Below are positions 52,978-61,370 of a stretch of 64,000 nt of DNA, piece after piece. The position numbers and the translations under genes are program-made. This stretch comes from JBBSBY01 sp038250835 (GTDB taxonomy: Bacteria; Desulfobacterota; Desulfomonilia; Desulfomonilales; Desulfomonilaceae), in the NCBI GenBank assembly GCA_038250835.1, contig JBBSBY010000005.1, positions 18,764-82,763 of the forward strand, in the 5' to 3' direction. Within the stretch, counting starts at the first letter, position 1. Every line of letters starts with the position of its first letter. The notes below the pieces were generated by a model. That model did not search any database. It saw nothing but the letters and a program-made list of their open reading frames with translations, and was not told the DNA's origin.

Positions 52978-53982
52978 TTAATTTCTTGGTTTACTTTTCT
53001 TCACAAAGAGTTTGTTAGTTTCTTTGACTTTTGACTTACTCTGTTTTTCCAAATCTTTAATTCGCTTTTTCAACAAATAAATTTCTTTGTACAATTCATC
53101 CATGTCACGATCTGTTGGAATGGGGAGAAATTGCAAGTAGTCGTAGAGCATTTCCTGACGAGCCACACTAAATTCAGCCAGAGAATCCAAGGTTTTGCTC
53201 AGTGTCTTAGTGTATTCCGGCGATTTAAAGAGAGTCATGTACGAATTTTCGAGAATTTTCAGCCATATTTGATAATATGCTTTTGAATTACCGGGCAGAT
53301 TGCCGGTGTCCGCCATTGCGGCTAATTCTTCCTGCATTATCTTCATAGATTTTTCTATGGGCAGAAACAATTGAGCCAGGAATTCAGATACGTCGCCTTG
53401 GAATAGATTAAACCTATCAGCCGCATGGCTCATGCGTTCCTGGTAAACTCGAGTTAAACCCAGCGGTGGAACCAGCAACAACCGTCTAAATTCTTTTTCA
53501 TACATGTCGGTGAATACTTTAAAAGCTTCCTTATCCAAATTTCCGAAATTATAACTCAGTGCTGATTCACCCACACGAGTGGACCTGGCAAAGAAATCTT
53601 TCTGCAAGTTGAAAAAACTTTTCCATGCAGGCGCCATCATTTTGACGAACAATTCGGGCATCGGATTAACACCGTCGGAAATTAATTCCATCTTTCTAGG
53701 TTCTGAGACCGTAGACGCCATGGATTGCATGGTTTTCATTGTCGAAAACCACGCATTGGCCAACTTTGCAGCGGATTTATCCGGAGACGGCATCTCGGCC
53801 ATGCGATCCGTCCATTCCTCCGCCATGTTTTCCCAAAATTTAGATGACGATTTTATCCAATTTTCAAGAATCGTTCTAGACTGATGTTTACTAGCTTCAG
53901 ATTCAGTAGGCTCCGGTTCGGTAACTTCAGGTTTTGTAGATTCAGCCGCATGGATGGGCTGAATAGGTTGAGAGTCGCTCAT
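52978..53982 (-). CDS. phaE: Class III PHA synthase accessory subunit PhaE
   Basis: A 334-residue PhaE-like protein. Typical segments are the N-terminal region (WFSTMKTMQSMAS), the middle PPLGLTRVYQERMSHAADRF and the end LYKEIYLLKKRIKDLEKQ, a coiled coil followed by a lysine-rich tail. Residues about 10-40 are acidic repeats of TEPEPTES type. The start at 53982 is preceded by AGGAGAGG; the longer frame from 54066 covers the promoter and operator. It is co-transcribed with phaC. Confidence 0.9.
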   Translation of the reverse strand: MSDSQPIQPIHAAESTKPEVTEPEPTESEASKHQSRTILENWIKSSSKFWENMAEEWTDRMAEMPSPDKSAAKLANAWFSTMKTMQSMASTVSEPRKMELISDGVNPMPELFVKMMAPAWKSFFNLQKDFFARSTRVGESALSYNFGNLDKEAFKVFTDMYEKEFRRLLLVPPLGLTRVYQERMSHAADRFNLFQGDVSEFLAQLFLPIEKSMKIMQEELAAMADTGNLPGNSKAYYQIWLKILENSYMTLFKSPEYTKTLSKTLDSLAEFSVARQEMLYDYLQFLPIPTDRDMDELYKEIYLLKKRIKDLEKQSKSKVKETNKLFVKKSKPRN

Positions 53983-54038
53983 TCCTCTCCTCATCAATAT
54001 TGTAAAATGTAGTGGTAAAGTGTCTTTAATCAAATAAA

Positions 54039-54085
54039 ATGTACTTAATGTACATCGAATGTACATTTTGAAGTTGCATTGTCAA
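54039..54085 (-). promoter_or_regulatory. phaEC promoter with three ATGTAC repeats
   Basis: On the minus strand TTGACA (54085-54080), a 16-bp spacer and TACATT (54063-54058) form a plausible sigma-70 promoter. ATGTAC occurs at 54039, 54048 and 54059; the latter two form ATGTACAT-CG-AATGTACAT, a near-palindrome overlapping the -10. This looks like an operator for a repressor controlling polymer synthesis. Confidence 0.5.
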
Positions 54086-54227
54086 TATGACAAATAATTG
54101 TGGGTCAAGTTTCATTCTGTAAGAATATTTGTACAAATGGTCTAAAAATCATTAGATGGCATTTATTGCAGAGTGATTCCCGATGTATGCCGACGCTGCT
54201 TTAGGATTTGTAATCAGCTCTAATAAT

Positions 54228-54602
54228 TTAAGCTTCTCTTAACAAATTATTCACAGCGGTAATAATTTCATATCTGCGAACCGGCTTTTGTAACGTAGTG
54301 ACCGCTCCCACAAGTTTACTCAGAGTAAGGCAAGTCGACGCGCCGACCTTCGGCCCACCCCCGGAGATGGCGATTATTTTTGCGTTTGGGCAATCGCTGC
54401 GTATATTCAATATTGTTTCCACACCGTCCATTTCCGGCATAATGATATCCGAGATTACGAGATCACTTCCATGACTACGAAAAAGCTCCACACCTATTTT
54501 GCCGTTTTCCGCTACCGTTACTTCATGTCCATCCAGTTCTAATATTCTGCGAAGAAGCTTTCTTACGACCTCATCATCTTCTATTATTAAAATATGGGCC
54601 AT
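54228..54602 (-). CDS. Single-domain response regulator
   Basis: A 124-residue receiver (IIEDDEVVRKLL; phospho-acceptor in VISDIIMPEMDG; S in ISGGGP; K in LQKPVRRYE). No output domain follows. No kinase is adjacent. GGGAG precedes the ATG. It is an orphan receiver, located between the pha operon and the second CBS-ACT gene on the same strand. Confidence 0.87.
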   Translation of the reverse strand: MAHILIIEDDEVVRKLLRRILELDGHEVTVAENGKIGVELFRSHGSDLVISDIIMPEMDGVETILNIRSDCPNAKIIAISGGGPKVGASTCLTLSKLVGAVTTLQKPVRRYEIITAVNNLLREA

Positions 54603-54789
54603 GACTCCCTATTGTCAGTCCTTGTCGACTTTTCATTAACTTTTAGACAATTAAGCTCCAGTGAGCTTACATCATTTGTCGAGAAATGTCTCGCGGCGCC
54701 GAACCATTGGAATTAGAAAAGTCCGAGATCGTGCTTGGAACATGTCGGACAAATTTACCTCGAGAAATAATCCTAATGCCGACAATGTA

Positions 54790-55473
54790 TTAATTATCAA
54801 ACACAATTCGACGATTCTCCTTATGATCCACCATGTATATCATCTTGGCTTGAGCCTGCAAATCTTTGACTAATTTTTCAATTTCTTTCCTGTTAATCTG
54901 GAAAGCTCTAATGAAAACAAATCTATATCCCTGCGGCGCCTTTTCATAAGAGCTTAGAATACTGACGAGTCTGGCGCTATATTTCCGGATTATGTCTGTG
55001 ACCTCTTTAATGGATCCGGGACGGTCTTCCAACAAAAAGCCGAATTGGAGTCCTCGATGTGTCAATCCGGTCAAACTGATCATGGCTTTAAAAAGATCGT
55101 TCTTGGTTATTACTCCCTCTATTTTTCCGGTGTCGTTGACAACGGGCGCTCCGGAGATCTTGTTCTTCATAAGGATTTCAGCCGCTTCTTCAATGGTAAA
55201 ATTAAAAGGTATCGTTACCGGGTAACGTGTCATTATGGCCCCGACTTCGAGACGGGATAAGTGGTATAAAATTTGTTGGATGTCGAGAAGTGTCGCGTCC
55301 GATGGAGACGCTCTCTTTAAGTCACGGTCACTGACGATTCCCACCAATTTACCCTCTTCCATGACGGGCATCATGCTGATTTGATTCTCCATGGAGAGGT
55401 TGATGGCATGTTGCATTGTGTCGGTAACATCGAGCGTGGTAACCTGCTTACTCATCCAATCTTTTACCAGCAT
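54790..55473 (-). CDS. CBS-CBS-ACT protein, AcuB-like (paralog of 23555)
   Basis: A 227-residue paralog of the gene at 23555 with the same order: CBS (MLVKDWMSKQVTTLDV; GIVSDRDLKRASPSDATLLDI), CBS (VGAIMTRYPVTI; KNKISGAPVVND) and ACT-like (FLLEDRPGSIKEVTDIIRKYS). AAGGAGAG precedes the ATG. Directly upstream, on the same strand, is a remnant of a response regulator (55495-55636), suggesting the pair once formed an operon. Confidence 0.88.
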   Translation of the reverse strand: MLVKDWMSKQVTTLDVTDTMQHAINLSMENQISMMPVMEEGKLVGIVSDRDLKRASPSDATLLDIQQILYHLSRLEVGAIMTRYPVTIPFNFTIEEAAEILMKNKISGAPVVNDTGKIEGVITKNDLFKAMISLTGLTHRGLQFGFLLEDRPGSIKEVTDIIRKYSARLVSILSSYEKAPQGYRFVFIRAFQINRKEIEKLVKDLQAQAKMIYMVDHKENRRIVFDN

Positions 55474-55494
55474 GGGCTCTCCTTGAGCTGACTC

Positions 55495-55636
55495 TTATGA
55501 AGTCGGCGGCTTAGTGCGAGGGGCTCTAGGTAAATCCTGGTTGACCGCCTCAAGTATTTTTTTTACGGAGACGTTTTTCTATTGCGTGAACAAAGGGGGC
55601 TTCGTCATCAACCACCATCACTTTCGTCTGGATCAT
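55495..55636 (-). pseudogene. Remnant of a receiver-domain response regulator
   Basis: Reading the minus strand from ATG 55636 gives MIQTKVMVVDDEAPFVHAIE and then KRLRKKNT before a stop at 55550-55552. The VMVVDDEAPFV part is an evident receiver N-terminus. Removing one A from the run of eight A's (near 55557-55564) restores a second frame, KKILEAVNQDLPRAPRTKPPTS, ending with a stop at 55495. The phospho-aspartate and all middle strands are missing, so about 80 residues were deleted. It ends 21 bp before the CBS-ACT gene start. Confidence 0.6.
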
Positions 55637-55961
55637 TTAAGCCCCTAAACATTGAAAACAATTACAAATCGATCTTGGACGTCAGTCGCTATAAAAATCT
55701 ATTTTGATGGTAAAAAGACACAGTGAGAATGCTATTCATAATCAAGCAACCTTTATGCCGAGCCGCTTACTATAGTAACGAATTGAAATTATGTAAACAA
55801 TAACGATCCTTGAAGACTATGGAGGGCGAAAAAATGTAGTATCAAACTCACGACATTGTCAGGATCTTTAACAGAGTGTAAAATCTTGGGGATTTGACTA
55901 AAATTAACTCTATAAAATATTCGACCTCCAGTCATCAAAATTACAATTTTGCTCAACTATT
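55637..55961. other. Divergent gap upstream of the GT-C-like gene
   Basis: 325 bp, AT-rich, between the response-regulator remnant and the membrane protein gene at 55962. No repeat of families A-E and no convincing promoter were found. Confidence 0.4.
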
Positions 55962-57569
55962 ATGATCATTCGATTAACTTTTTGGGTCGCCGGATTACTT
56001 CTGGGGACGGGATTAACCTATACCGGCCGCTTTTTCTTTAACACCGATGGATTGACCTATATAGAAATGGGTGAGGGGTTGATCAGCGGAAATCCCGAGA
56101 AGATGGTGAATCTCGCGTGCAGTCCCTTGTACGCCGCGTTTCTGGGGATCCTTCAGCTCATTATCAGACCCGCTCCCGAATTCGAGGCTGTTTATTTGAA
56201 AGTCGGGGGAGGCATAGGACTTATTTTGGCTATGGCGGCCTGCGAATTCTTTGTACAGTCACTCAAACGCTGTGAGTTACTAGACGGGAACACTTCCACG
56301 GGTCGCTCATTGACCGCGGTAATTTACGCGCTCTTCCTAACCGCCGCCCTCACATGGATCAAGACCCGCCTGATTAATCCTGATATGTTTGTATTCGTCA
56401 TTGTAATAATGATTATTGGTTTATTGATAAGAATAGCGGCGTTTCCTGAAAAATTCTCCAATTACGCCGCTCTCGGATTGTTTCTGGGTCTCGGTTATCT
56501 AACCAAAACTTACGTGCTGGTCCTTTCCCCCATTTATATCCTGGCCGCCGCATTCCTTGGCGGTTTTCGGAGAGCAAAAAACAAGATTATCGTCGCCGTA
56601 GTTTTGATGTTAATTGTCTCAGCCCCGTTATTGATAGCTCTATCATCACGTGTAGGACGATTCTCGTTCGGAGAAGTTGCGAGTTTGGCCTACACGACGG
56701 CGGTCTCATCTCAGGGCGATCCCATCCACAAACCGCAAATATTGTGGAAAAATCCGCTTACGCTGGCATTTCACTATGATCGACCGTGTTCCGACGCCAT
56801 GGGTTTTGATATCGCATATTGGTCCATGGGACTGTCATCAGGGTTTAATATTCCCGATCAGTTGAGGGCAGTGGTTAGAAATGTGGCTGAATTGCTGAGT
56901 CACTCAATTTTATATCTTTTGTCTATTTTGCTCGCTCTGATATGGCTTCGGTATTCGGAATGTATCTCATTCACAGATATGAAACGAATTAGGACGACGG
57001 GCATAATATTTATAACTTCGTTATGTGGAGTGGGCTTATTCGCGCCGGTGCATTTGGAAATGCGATATGTGGCGCCTTCGATGTTCACTGGAATGACCGC
57101 AGTTCTGGTGCTTCCTACTTATAGGGAAAATTTGAAGTCGTGCTCTCAAAAAATAAAGTATGTTTTATGGGGTATTATAGCCCTATGCGCTATTTTGCTT
57201 GCAATCAGCGCAATCGACCAATCGCTTAGAGGATTAGCGGCGAATGCGCAAAAACCTTCGTATGAGCAGGCTTACGGTGATCTGACGGTATTGGCCGGTT
57301 TTTTGAAAAGCAATGGAATAAATCCGGGAGATAAGGTGGGAATAGTGGGAACTCCTCCCATTCTGTGGGCAAGGATGGCTCGCGTCCAAATTCTGGTGAG
57401 AATACCCGACAAGGATCAGTTTTTGAGAGCTCCGGAGACGGAGCGAAAGCAGGCGCTGAACTCGGCCGGAAAAACAGGCGCAAAGGCCGTCATTATTTAT
57501 GGAGATCCACAACTGAAAGGCTGGGAAAGAGTCCCACTAACACGTGATTTTTACATGAAGCTACTGTGA
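55962..57569 (+). CDS. Polytopic membrane protein, possible GT-C glycosyltransferase
   Basis: A 535-residue protein with 10-12 hydrophobic segments followed by a C-terminal soluble domain of about 110 residues. After the first helix there is NTDGLTYIEMGEGLISG, resembling the D-x-x-x-Y first-loop motif of GT-C (ArnT/PMT-type) enzymes that use lipid-linked sugars. Y-L-T-K-T-Y-V-L near residue 185 is also seen in such proteins. The exact family is not recognised. No ribosome site is visible before the ATG. It stands alone. Confidence 0.55.
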   Translation: MIIRLTFWVAGLLLGTGLTYTGRFFFNTDGLTYIEMGEGLISGNPEKMVNLACSPLYAAFLGILQLIIRPAPEFEAVYLKVGGGIGLILAMAACEFFVQSLKRCELLDGNTSTGRSLTAVIYALFLTAALTWIKTRLINPDMFVFVIVIMIIGLLIRIAAFPEKFSNYAALGLFLGLGYLTKTYVLVLSPIYILAAAFLGGFRRAKNKIIVAVVLMLIVSAPLLIALSSRVGRFSFGEVASLAYTTAVSSQGDPIHKPQILWKNPLTLAFHYDRPCSDAMGFDIAYWSMGLSSGFNIPDQLRAVVRNVAELLSHSILYLLSILLALIWLRYSECISFTDMKRIRTTGIIFITSLCGVGLFAPVHLEMRYVAPSMFTGMTAVLVLPTYRENLKSCSQKIKYVLWGIIALCAILLAISAIDQSLRGLAANAQKPSYEQAYGDLTVLAGFLKSNGINPGDKVGIVGTPPILWARMARVQILVRIPDKDQFLRAPETERKQALNSAGKTGAKAVIIYGDPQLKGWERVPLTRDFYMKLL

Positions 57570-57669
57570 TTCCGTATGACCTCGAGGCCGAGCGCCTATC
57601 CTGATTCTCGAAAGTAATCACGGAATCCATGACCAAGATTCTCGAATCGGTCGACCATACGTGTCATCA

Positions 57670-57731
57670 AAAAGCTATGAAGCTTGTCATGTATCAGAGC
57701 TTATCAACGTCAGAGGCTTTTTCGACGGAAC
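57670..57731. repeat. Dispersed repeat, family D (copy 3)
   Basis: AAGCTATGAAGCTTGTCATGTATCA...TTATCAACGTCAGAGGCTTTTTCGACGGAAC aligns with 49229-49320. It lies between the convergent genes ending at 57569 and 57791. Confidence 0.5.
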
Positions 57732-57790
57732 TTTTGAGAAACCCTATATATAATGGACATCACTAACTACAAGGCGAAAGAATTATCGAA

Positions 57791-58141
57791 TTATTCACCG
57801 GAAGCGCGATCGGTCTCCCTTTCCATCTCGAATTCATTGCCGCAGCTTCGGCATTTGAATTTTTTTCCAACTTCAAGAACATCTTCCGCTTGCAAATCAG
57901 CCTCTTTCCCGCAAACGGAACAGACAATCGAGTCTCCGTCTTCTCGGGGACGAAAACCTACAGTAACGGTTTCACGCACCAATGTTACCGGTTTCATGTC
58001 CATCAGCAAATCTAAGGTAACGGAGGCGTCCGTGTCAATCTCTGCGCCGCATTGTTTACACAATAATCGATTGTATACACGCCCGATTTTAAGCTCATTA
58101 GGATAACCGCAAGATGCGCATCTCACGTTAAATAACTGCAT
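57791..58141 (-). CDS. Double zinc-ribbon protein of unknown function
   Basis: A 116-residue protein with four CxxC pairs: CASC and CKQC in the first 30 residues, CSVC and CRSC in the last 50, hence two zinc ribbons. Between them is a strand-rich linker (LLMDMKPVTLVRETVTVGFRP). The start at 58141 has GGGAGG upstream; the ATG at 58162 is rejected. It may bind nucleic acid or a protein partner. Confidence 0.65.
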   Translation of the reverse strand: MQLFNVRCASCGYPNELKIGRVYNRLLCKQCGAEIDTDASVTLDLLMDMKPVTLVRETVTVGFRPREDGDSIVCSVCGKEADLQAEDVLEVGKKFKCRSCGNEFEMERETDRASGE

Positions 58142-58426
58142 AATTTGACCTCCCTGGGCCAAGACGCAGGATATTGGACTTGGTCGGGATAATTTATAGA
58201 ATCAAATCAGTAATAATCGAAACCCAATCCCCACAGTCGGTATTTGCAGAACGGATCTACAACCCACAACTGAACTAGTCGGAATAACTGAACAATAAGC
58301 TACACAAATCACTGGTTCAGCCTTTTCGCCAGTATATATGTTATAAATTTCAGCGTCAAGCGGGTTCAAAACCACGCTTTCTCCTACATGTCGATATTAC
58401 AAGTCATTGAAGAGGGCGGATAAAAA

Positions 58427-58870
58427 ATGGATTTTATCTACATCGTCCTTGCATTTCTCGCCGGCGCGTGCGGTCCGACCCAGGCGGGGATTAACGCCCA
58501 GTTACGCCTTTGGACTGGTGATCCCGTATTTGCGGCCATGATTTCTTTTGTGGTAGGGTCGTTGGTACTCATTGTATACGTGTTGCTGTTAAGACTACCC
58601 TGGCCGAATTTAATGACGGCAGGTGAGTTGCCTCTGTGGATTTGGACCGGCGGCTTTCTTGGCGCTTTTTTGGTCGCAGTTTCTATAATTTTAGCGCCGG
58701 TGCTCGGCGCCACGGCCATGATGGCCTTTATGATTGCCGGTCAACTCTTTGTCGGCCTTTTTCTTGATAACTACGGATTGCTGGGTTTTCAAGAGCACCC
58801 GGTTAATCCCTGGCGAATCGTGGGGATTGTTTTGGTAATTATCGGCGCGGCTCTAGTCAAGAGATTTTAG
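58427..58870 (+). CDS. DUF606/YdcZ-like DMT-superfamily membrane protein
   Basis: A 147-residue protein with five helices. GPTQAGINAQLRLWTGDPVFAAMISFVVGSL and GATAMMAFMIAGQLFVGLFLDNYGLLG are characteristic of DUF606 proteins, half-size relatives of drug/metabolite transporters. AGAGGGCGG precedes the ATG. The transported compound is unknown. Confidence 0.85.
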   Translation: MDFIYIVLAFLAGACGPTQAGINAQLRLWTGDPVFAAMISFVVGSLVLIVYVLLLRLPWPNLMTAGELPLWIWTGGFLGAFLVAVSIILAPVLGATAMMAFMIAGQLFVGLFLDNYGLLGFQEHPVNPWRIVGIVLVIIGAALVKRF

Positions 58871-58943
58871 ACTACAAACCGTTGACCCCGCCAATTTGCC
58901 GGCTATATTATATATGTATACGGAAAGAGGAGGTTTTTAAATC

Positions 58944-59078
58944 ATGAATGTCGAGAAATCCTCAAAAAGTTGTTGTTGTGTTGATAACATTTGCAAGAGA
59001 TCAGATGATGTAAAATCCTGCAGAATGTCGGGAGGCGTTCTGGTTGGCTCCTGTTCGGAATGCAGGCCACATAAATAG
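58944..59078 (+). CDS. 44-residue cysteine-rich small protein
   Basis: The ATG at 58944 follows AGGAGG at a spacing of about 10 nt and opens MNVEKSSKSCCCVDN.. with seven cysteines in 44 residues (CCC, C17, C26, C37, C40), ending SCSECRPHK. The strong ribosome site and Cys content support a real gene, possibly a metal- or cluster-binding peptide. It has no known family to my knowledge. A perfect hairpin (59091) and the cytochrome-c-like gene follow. Confidence 0.5.
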   Translation: MNVEKSSKSCCCVDNICKRSDDVKSCRMSGGVLVGSCSECRPHK

Positions 59079-59090
59079 TCTAAGTGATAT

Positions 59091-59117
59091 AATGATCGGG
59101 GGAGTACCCCGATCATT
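59091..59117. terminator. Perfect 11-bp hairpin between two small genes
   Basis: AATGATCGGGG (59091-59101), loop GAGTA, CCCCGATCATT (59107-59117). It lies 13 bp after the stop of the Cys-rich gene and 8 nt before the ribosome site of the next gene. It may terminate or attenuate transcription, or protect mRNA ends; the T-tract is only ATT. Confidence 0.55.
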
Positions 59118-59134
59118 ATTAAGTGAGGTATGGC

Positions 59135-59470
59135 ATGGCTGATCTGAATTTCGCAAGAATCAAGAATATTCTTGACGATGCCATGGAGAGATGGACTAAA
59201 GCAAACTCCCGGGAGCCCAGGATGAAAGGCGCCCATGACGGTCCAATTGGATGGTCCACCAAAGAAGAGCTTATAAACTCCCAGGTATACGGTTTAAAAT
59301 TCATAGAAACTGAAAAAATCGGAAACGGTAAAGCGGAAGAAACTAATCTCGTAAAAATATTACGGAGGAACATTGGCGGATTCCGCCGAATGCCGTCCCG
59401 CGGCCCTTACCTCGATCAATCCGAAATCGCTGAAATTATTGAATGGATTAACTCCGGAGCGCCTGACTAA
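59135..59470 (+). CDS. Cytosolic cytochrome-c-like protein lacking the heme motif
   Basis: A 111-residue protein not firmly recognised. Its C-terminus (MPSRGPYLDQSEIAEII then EWINSGAPD) closely resembles the end of class I cytochrome c domains of the type MP-x-x-GP-L-S-x-x-EI-x-x-I-x-x-WI-x-x-GAP, and MKGAHDGPIGW could be a loop. No cysteine, no CxxCH and no signal peptide are present. GAGG stands 6 nt before the ATG at 59135. It may have kept the fold for another purpose. Confidence 0.5.
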   Translation: MADLNFARIKNILDDAMERWTKANSREPRMKGAHDGPIGWSTKEELINSQVYGLKFIETEKIGNGKAEETNLVKILRRNIGGFRRMPSRGPYLDQSEIAEIIEWINSGAPD

Positions 59471-59492
59471 AATATTTCTGATCAAACTGCTA

Positions 59493-60110
59493 TTAATTTT
59501 TAGTTGTTGGAGATTTCTCAGCTAAAGATTGTTCGAGTTCCCCGACAAGTTTCTTGTAGGAAACACCCACTTTCCGCGCGTGCCTTAAACATCGTTTCAT
59601 CAACAGCCAGTAAGAAATAAAATAAGACGTAACGGATACTATTCCCGCAAATAACATTGCTCCCACAGCCCACTTAAACAATAGATCCACCCCGAGAGAC
59701 ATGAACCTCTGCACCGCTTCCCAAAAATTCGGCGCTTGAATTATTGGATCCATAAGGTGCCTGAAATCGTGAATCGTCATGGCAGGGGGTGTTCCCGTTA
59801 AATGAGAACCCCACCAGTAAAAACCATAATACATTGGTATGAGAGTGATCGGATTATTCACAAAGGTGAAAGCAAAAGCCACTACGACGTTGTATCTCAA
59901 AGCAAACCGCAGCAATGCCAATGACACCATGTGCAAACCTAGGGGCACGCCTATTCCAACGAATAGACCAATTGCAATGCCTCGAGCGTCATACCAGGGT
60001 GGATTCACGGTCCTGGTTATGGGATCAATAAAGGCGCGTTTTAACCAGCCTGATTGCTTTACGCCGTCGGCAGCGGGCGATTTATCGTTTCCATTTTCGG
60101 TATTCGTCAA
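59493..60110 (-). CDS. DUF2062 membrane protein
   Basis: A 205-residue protein. After a polar N-terminus, DARGIAIGLFVGIGVPLGLHM and FAFTFVNNPITLIPMYYGFYWWGSHL are DUF2062 signatures, with 3-4 helices and a charged C-terminal tail. It starts with TTG at 60110. The function of the family is unknown; in some proteins the domain is linked to glycosyltransferases. Confidence 0.82.
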   Translation of the reverse strand: MTNTENGNDKSPAADGVKQSGWLKRAFIDPITRTVNPPWYDARGIAIGLFVGIGVPLGLHMVSLALLRFALRYNVVVAFAFTFVNNPITLIPMYYGFYWWGSHLTGTPPAMTIHDFRHLMDPIIQAPNFWEAVQRFMSLGVDLLFKWAVGAMLFAGIVSVTSYFISYWLLMKRCLRHARKVGVSYKKLVGELEQSLAEKSPTTKN

Positions 60111-60257
60111 AGAGTGAGCCTTTCATTATCAAAATGTAACGACACTAATATCTAAGGGGCGCTTCTCGAGTTTACCGAACCTCAAACACACGGCTCGGAA
60201 GCAACTTACTATAAGGATCTGAGATCATCATTGGATTGTATAACTTGTTATGTTATT

Positions 60258-60278
60258 TTATTTGCTAATAACAAATAA
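60258..60278. promoter_or_regulatory. Inverted repeat TTATTTG-N7-CAAATAA in a divergent promoter region
   Basis: Perfect 7-bp arms with a 7-nt spacer between the divergent DUF2062 and ThyA-like genes. It may be an operator for either. Evidence is symmetry and position only. Confidence 0.3.
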
Positions 60279-60397
60279 CGGCAAAAGCGCGCCGGCAATT
60301 CGACTTCCATGACTGCGCCGGCTTTACCATTGTTGCGACGCGAATATGAACTCCGTTTATATTCACAGTAGTAATAATAAACATCAAGGAATCCGCC

Positions 60398-61117
60398 ATG
60401 AAACCTATAATGATTGAGGCGACTACGATACCCGACGCATGGTTCCAATGTCTATATACTCTGATTGAGGAATCAAAGAAACCGGACGGAGCGGCCAGAA
60501 GATACACGGTTGAAACCGGCTCAAACCCTGGCGCCGACCGTATCGAATTTGATATGGCAATAGTGCACATAAAACATCCGGGGGTCCGACCTTTACTGCC
60601 TCAGATCCCCGAGCATCTGAATTTACCGCCCGTTGCAGACGAAAAATATCTATCCGAATACATGCCGTACCTGCTCTCACCGGAAAAAACTCCTAATGAG
60701 CATTATACTTACGGCGAACGGCTTCAAACTTCATGGCAGTATGTAATAGATTACTACAAGAAATATGGTCCCAGAACAAATCGCATGTGCCTGGAAATCG
60801 GCAAGCCGGACGACATCTTTTTTTACGATAACGAAGACGGCTCAAGCCCCTGTTTGCGCCTTGTTGACACTAGAATCATGGATAATAAACTCAATTGGGT
60901 GGTTTATTTTAGGTCTTGGAATTTGTGGTCGGGTTTTCCCGTAAATTTGGCGGGGCTGCAACAGGCCAAAGAAATCATGGCTATGGAAATAGGCGTAGAT
61001 GACGGAGAAATCATTGCTTTATCCAAGGGATTAAACATCCGAGACTACAATATTGAAGTAGCTCTCATGCGTCTTCAAAAAGATACTAATACGAAGTTGG
61101 GGGCGAGATTCGAATGA
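60398..61117 (+). CDS. Thymidylate synthase-like protein
   Basis: A 239-residue protein resembling ThyA, particularly the shorter archaeal type. The segment SPCLRLVDTRIMDNKLNWVV contains a candidate catalytic cysteine, followed by YFRSWNLWSGFPVNLAGLQ, corresponding to the ThyA RS-x-D...G-x-P-x-N dUMP-binding region. The usual H-Y motif near the C-terminus is replaced by GLNIRDYNIEVA, and the canonical PC-H-x-x-x-Q is altered to PCLRLV. It could be dUMP methylase or a pyrimidine hydroxymethylase. A dCMP deaminase at 51085 would supply dUMP. Confidence 0.65.
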   Translation: MKPIMIEATTIPDAWFQCLYTLIEESKKPDGAARRYTVETGSNPGADRIEFDMAIVHIKHPGVRPLLPQIPEHLNLPPVADEKYLSEYMPYLLSPEKTPNEHYTYGERLQTSWQYVIDYYKKYGPRTNRMCLEIGKPDDIFFYDNEDGSSPCLRLVDTRIMDNKLNWVVYFRSWNLWSGFPVNLAGLQQAKEIMAMEIGVDDGEIIALSKGLNIRDYNIEVALMRLQKDTNTKLGARFE

Positions 61118-61184
61118 TCAGGCTCGCCGCGATTGCAGTTGTAGAGACAAACTACAAGACCGGGAAAGAATTACAGGTAATTAA

Positions 61185-61277
61185 AGCGATTCTCTAAAAA
61201 AATCTCGAATTGATATAACGATTCTATTGGACAACCAACAATGAATGCAATTACGAGCGATTCTATTTAACAACACC
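61185..61277. repeat. Three direct repeats CGATTCT(A/C)T upstream of thiC
   Basis: AGCGATTCTCT (61185-61195), ACGATTCTATTGGACAACC (61218-61236) and GCGATTCTATTTAACAACACC (61257-61277). The last two also share the (G/T)(G/A)ACAAC tail. They may be binding sites of a regulator of the following gene. Confidence 0.35.
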
Positions 61278-61370
61278 CTACCGGCGTTCGCCGTGAATCG
61301 AAAGAGGAGCAATCCCGTTAGATTTTCGAGAAACCTTATAGATTGATCACACATTTATCCGGAGCCGATT

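Noticed and set aside
61118..61370. TPP riboswitch upstream of the ThiC-family gene
   Set aside because: The conserved CUGAGA core and partner segment are not present on the plus strand.
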